A stretch of 64,000 nucleotides of DNA from Hymenoscyphus infarciens (taxonomy: Eukaryota > Ascomycota > Leotiomycetes > Helotiales > Helotiaceae), in NCBI GenBank assembly GCA_001414345.1, contig LLCB01000025.1:1-64000 (forward strand), in the 5' to 3' direction. Below are positions 61,060 to 64,000 of this stretch, in pieces. Positions within the stretch are counted from its first letter, which is position 1. Each line of letters begins with the position of its first letter. The notes under the pieces were generated by a model. That model did no database searches, was not told the origin of the DNA, and saw only the letters and a program-made list of their open reading frames with translations. Position numbers and translations under genes: made by a program.

Positions 61060-61933
61060 CTTGGGTGCCTGCCCTTGGCTGACGGTGGTGTTTGGATGCG
61101 CCCAGCCTGGATGTAGTCGGAGGAGTTGTTTTTATGTTGAATCTCTGGCGGGAATTTGAAAAGGCAGAATGCACATATGGTACGTTTTGGACGACAGAAT
61201 AACGGTTGGTGGGGAGTAGTAGCAATCGTTATTTCCGAGTTGGAGTTTCCTTGGGTTTTGGGCACGGTTGATGCGAGGTTACGAATCGTCAGAGGCTGTG
61301 GCGTTCGCTCGGCGTGGGTTGATCCGTTCCGAGAGGCTGGTGAATGGACTCGTAGCCTCGTAAGAGTCTCACTCCACGATAGAATCACAACCTCCCAACC
61401 AGACTATTCAGTTGACTATTCAGTTGACTATTCAGTTCTTGGCTTTGCCCTCAGCCTCGCTGTCCACGCATCTAGAAATCAGTAAACATCACACCTAAGC
61501 CAGTGGCCAATACCCTGTTCCATTCTTCTACCACTGGCTCCCTTCTCTCCAGGCACCCAGAAAAGGGCGGGCACTTCTTCGTCTTTCCATGGCCATATCA
61601 ATCTCAAATATCGCAAAGACCTCTGCTACATAGTTGTAGGGGTGGAGCTGCAATATTTGTGTTGAAACATGTGGTGCAACCATCCCTTTTCATTTTCACT
61701 GTTTTTAAGCGCCCAGGGCCACGTACATTCCACCGGCATACAGTTCTGCGTGTCAAAGGATCCAACTTTCTGCACTATGATTGGATTTGTGACAGTTCAA
61801 TATAGCCTATTTACTCGCGTCTCTCTATGGCTGCTATCAGGGCAAAGCAGACGGAAAGGGCCTCACATAGAAGATGCCGTTCCCTTCGCGCTTCATAGCA
61901 TAGAACACCAGCAAAAGGTTCGAATTGGAGAGA
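61060..61933. promoter_or_regulatory. Shared upstream region of myosin and HET genes
   Basis: About 0.87 kb separates the two divergent genes. It contains a 12-bp tandem repeat, gactattcagtt, three times at 61,402-61,437. Several short frames on both strands have no recognisable domain. 5' untranslated regions and possibly leader introns of both genes should lie here, but I cannot place them. Confidence 0.5.
61402..61437 (+). repeat. 12-bp tandem repeat, three copies
   Basis: gactattcagtt is repeated three times without change between the divergent myosin and HET genes. It may be a short microsatellite-like expansion or a cluster of binding sites. Confidence 0.85.
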
Positions 61934-63904
61934 ATGTCTTTATCAAAAGCTACGCAATGTTTCGAGTACAAACCCCTCGTCGAAGAGGATGAAATCAGGC
62001 TTTTGTTTCTCGGTCCGAAGTCTGTCAATGGGTCACCCAAAATACTTTGCAACTTAGTCCACACCACTCTTCGTCATCTCGAAGCGGACATCGTGGATCA
62101 TTACACAGCACTATCATACGTTTGGGGTGATCCGTCCGATACTCTGACTATCTGGGTCAACGACTTGCCTTTTCAAATCACTCGTAATCTTCATGCAGCA
62201 CTTTCCGACCTGGAAGAAGAATCCCGAGTTCTCTGCATCTGGGTCGATGCTATATGTATCAACCAACGAGATAACCAAGAGAAGAGCCGACAAGTTATGA
62301 TGATGGGGAAAATTTATGAGACGGCGCACCACACGCTAGTCTATTTGGGGCCCCTATCTAACCCACTTGAAGCCCTCATAGAAGCCATAGACAGCCATTC
62401 AGATATTGCGAAGATGGAACAGCAAGATTCAATTTCTCGGGGGGCTGTTGAATTTTTCAGCCACACATGGTTTTCTCGAATATGGGTATTCCAGGAATTG
62501 GTACGTGTTGCTTTATGCCACACCTCGATTTCAGTTTCTTTCTCGGAGAACCACGCTGATTACAGATTTCTTATCTAGGTTTTCTCTCGTGATCCTCGAA
62601 TCCAATGTGGGAGGATACGTCGGAAATGGGACCACATACAAGCTTACTTTGGTACGATTAGTGATGTAACCACACATTGGACGTCACTGTTATCTTCGAG
62701 ACACCCCAGCCGAGGATATGAGGCATTCTCGACAATGCAAGCGTCCAGAATCGCTTACCAAGTTAGTCGTTTGGCTCGCAAGAAAAATTTGCCGAAACTG
62801 GTGGACTTGGTCACTTCCTGTCGAGGATCTGGTGCAACGGATCCGCGAGATTTGATATTTGCCCTCATTGGTTTTGCTCAACAAGATATTCCGGGCTCCG
62901 GAATCAAGGTGGACTACAGCAAGTCGTGGCAAGAAGTATTCCAAGATGTTGCTAGGTACAGCATTGACCAGTCTGGAACCTTTGATGTCTTCCATCAAAT
63001 TGATAGATCACCATCGGATAAATGCAATTCGGGTCTTGCATCCTGGGCTCCAGATTGGTCGCAAGAGGCACCAGCTGCAGGTAGAAAAGGCCATGGCTAC
63101 GTCTACCGATCAGACGACAACACCTCAACAAATCGTGAGGGGGTTGGTCACAAGTGGATTCAAAATCCTCCAGTACTCGCATGCACAGGTCAACGTCAGG
63201 ATTTCATCATTCGAATAAGTGCCCAGACTACGGACGTATTGCGTCGAACTCTAGGAGAACGCATACTGGAGTACCACAGTCGGCTCAGAGAGACAACCTT
63301 GGGAACATCGGATCTTCCCGATCTTGTGAGGGATGTAGGCTTCTTTCAGGTGCACTACCAGATGTGGCGCGAGGCGATTGGGCTAAACATATTACCTGCT
63401 GTCAAGCAGGTAGGAGAGGCGCACTATAAGCGTCTTGATCAGGAGGACCTCGCTCCCTCACATTTTCGAGAAAAGTACAGTTTCGCGGAGATTCTGGCAG
63501 CACATCTCGTCTTAGGTACCCACCATCCACAGAGAAAACAAGCTCAAAACCTTTCACATGAATTAGTCATGGACAACAAGATAGCAATTTCATCAAAAGG
63601 ATGGCTGTGTGTTGTACCAAATTCTGCTTGCGTAGGAGACGTCGTCGTAGGAGCGGCCATTCGTCATCATAGCGTGGAAACAGTACTGCTTCGACCTCTG
63701 CCAGTTCAGGACCATCCAGCACTGGATGCGCAGATCAGAATGCAGTTCTCGACACCTGAAGGTTCCGTGACTCACCAGGCAAGTTTGAAGACTATCCAGC
63801 ACTACTCATTGGTTGGTTTCTGTGGTGCAGAGTGCTTTCTCACCACCCCGTTTGTTAATGAAGTTAATTCTTTCAAGTTGTATGATATGATTGCTATTCA
63901 TTGA
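61934..63904 (+). CDS. HET-domain protein (heterokaryon incompatibility family)
   Basis: Two exons, 61,934-62,500 and 62,579-63,904, with a 78 nt intron (GTACGT...ATCTAG), encode 630 residues. The HET domain has its three usual blocks: YTALSYVWG (57-65), LCIWVDAICINQRD (100-113) and WFSRIWVFQEL (179-189), the last split from its continuation by the intron. In filamentous ascomycetes HET domains trigger cell death after fusion of unlike strains; they often sit in fast-evolving gene families. The C-terminal half has the frequent GSGATDPRDLIFALIGFA and DYSKSWQEVFQDVARY motifs of these proteins and no NACHT, WD or ankyrin repeats. The ATG at 61,934 begins MSLSKATQCFEYKPL, the usual lead-in to EIRLL. 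Its partner and allelic specificity are unknown. Confidence 0.93.
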
Positions 63905-64000
63905 GGTTTCTATATACATATACCTGCTTCAATACAGTTTAAAACATCAAAGTTTGCTGTTGCCTAGTCCTGTATATATGTTCGAGCTTCCATCCGTTCT
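63905..64000. other. 3' flank of the HET gene
   Basis: The last 96 bases are AT-rich flank with no feature. Confidence 0.6.

Noticed and set aside
61915..61930. B-box-like ggttcgaattgg near the HET start
   Set aside because: It lies at the start of a protein gene with no matching tRNA structure.

Overview
This is a stretch of nuclear genome from a filamentous ascomycete (Pezizomycotina, possibly Leotiomycetes; the class is a guess). The evidence is the 48-85 nt introns with GTANGN donors and CTAAC/CTAAT branch sites, the class I myosin with a fungal-type tail, a HET-domain gene, and a huge block carrying the mark of repeat-induced point mutation (RIP).

The window has two compartments. Positions 1 to about 47,070 are very AT-rich. 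CA and TG dinucleotides are almost absent, TA is in excess, and no intact gene survives. Reading through TAG/TAA codons, the expected RIP products of CAG/CAA, reveals long dead reading frames. Two are recognisable. One is a Pif1-type helicase like those of Helitrons (minus strand, about 11.15-12.52 kb), with Walker A, Walker B-like, GDFFQL-like and C-terminal SRV motifs in one frame. The other is a SNF2-family ATPase gene (plus strand, about 27.9-34.06 kb) with motifs I, II, V and VI and one clear spliceosomal intron. Other relics are unidentified: a minus-strand protein with two in-frame repeat arrays (6.3-8.0 kb), a minus-strand coiled-coil protein (37.45-39.4 kb), and plus-strand frames at 17.3-18.3, 22.98-25.44 and 44.9-47.0 kb. 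The block also holds tandem repeats with periods of 160, 132, 153, 90, 43 and 78 bp, a recurring GTGCTAGCA-type motif, and a small island near 41 kb that escaped RIP.

Positions 47,071-64,000 are ordinary gene-rich DNA with six genes: an intronless SKP1-like gene (minus); a predicted nuclear protein with a SAP-like N-terminus and a heptad-repeat tract (plus, two exons); DSK2/ubiquilin (minus, two exons); a zinc-less quinone-oxidoreductase-like MDR enzyme (plus, two exons); the class I myosin myoA/MYO1 (minus, six exons, the first being only the ATG); and a HET-domain protein (plus, two exons). A 532 bp MITE with about 56 bp terminal inverted repeats and a TA target duplication sits just downstream of DSK2. 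DSK2/MDR and myosin/HET are divergent pairs sharing intergenic promoter regions.

The genes form no single pathway. SKP1-like and DSK2 both belong to ubiquitin-proteasome biology, the myosin serves endocytosis and polarised growth, and HET proteins act in non-self recognition.
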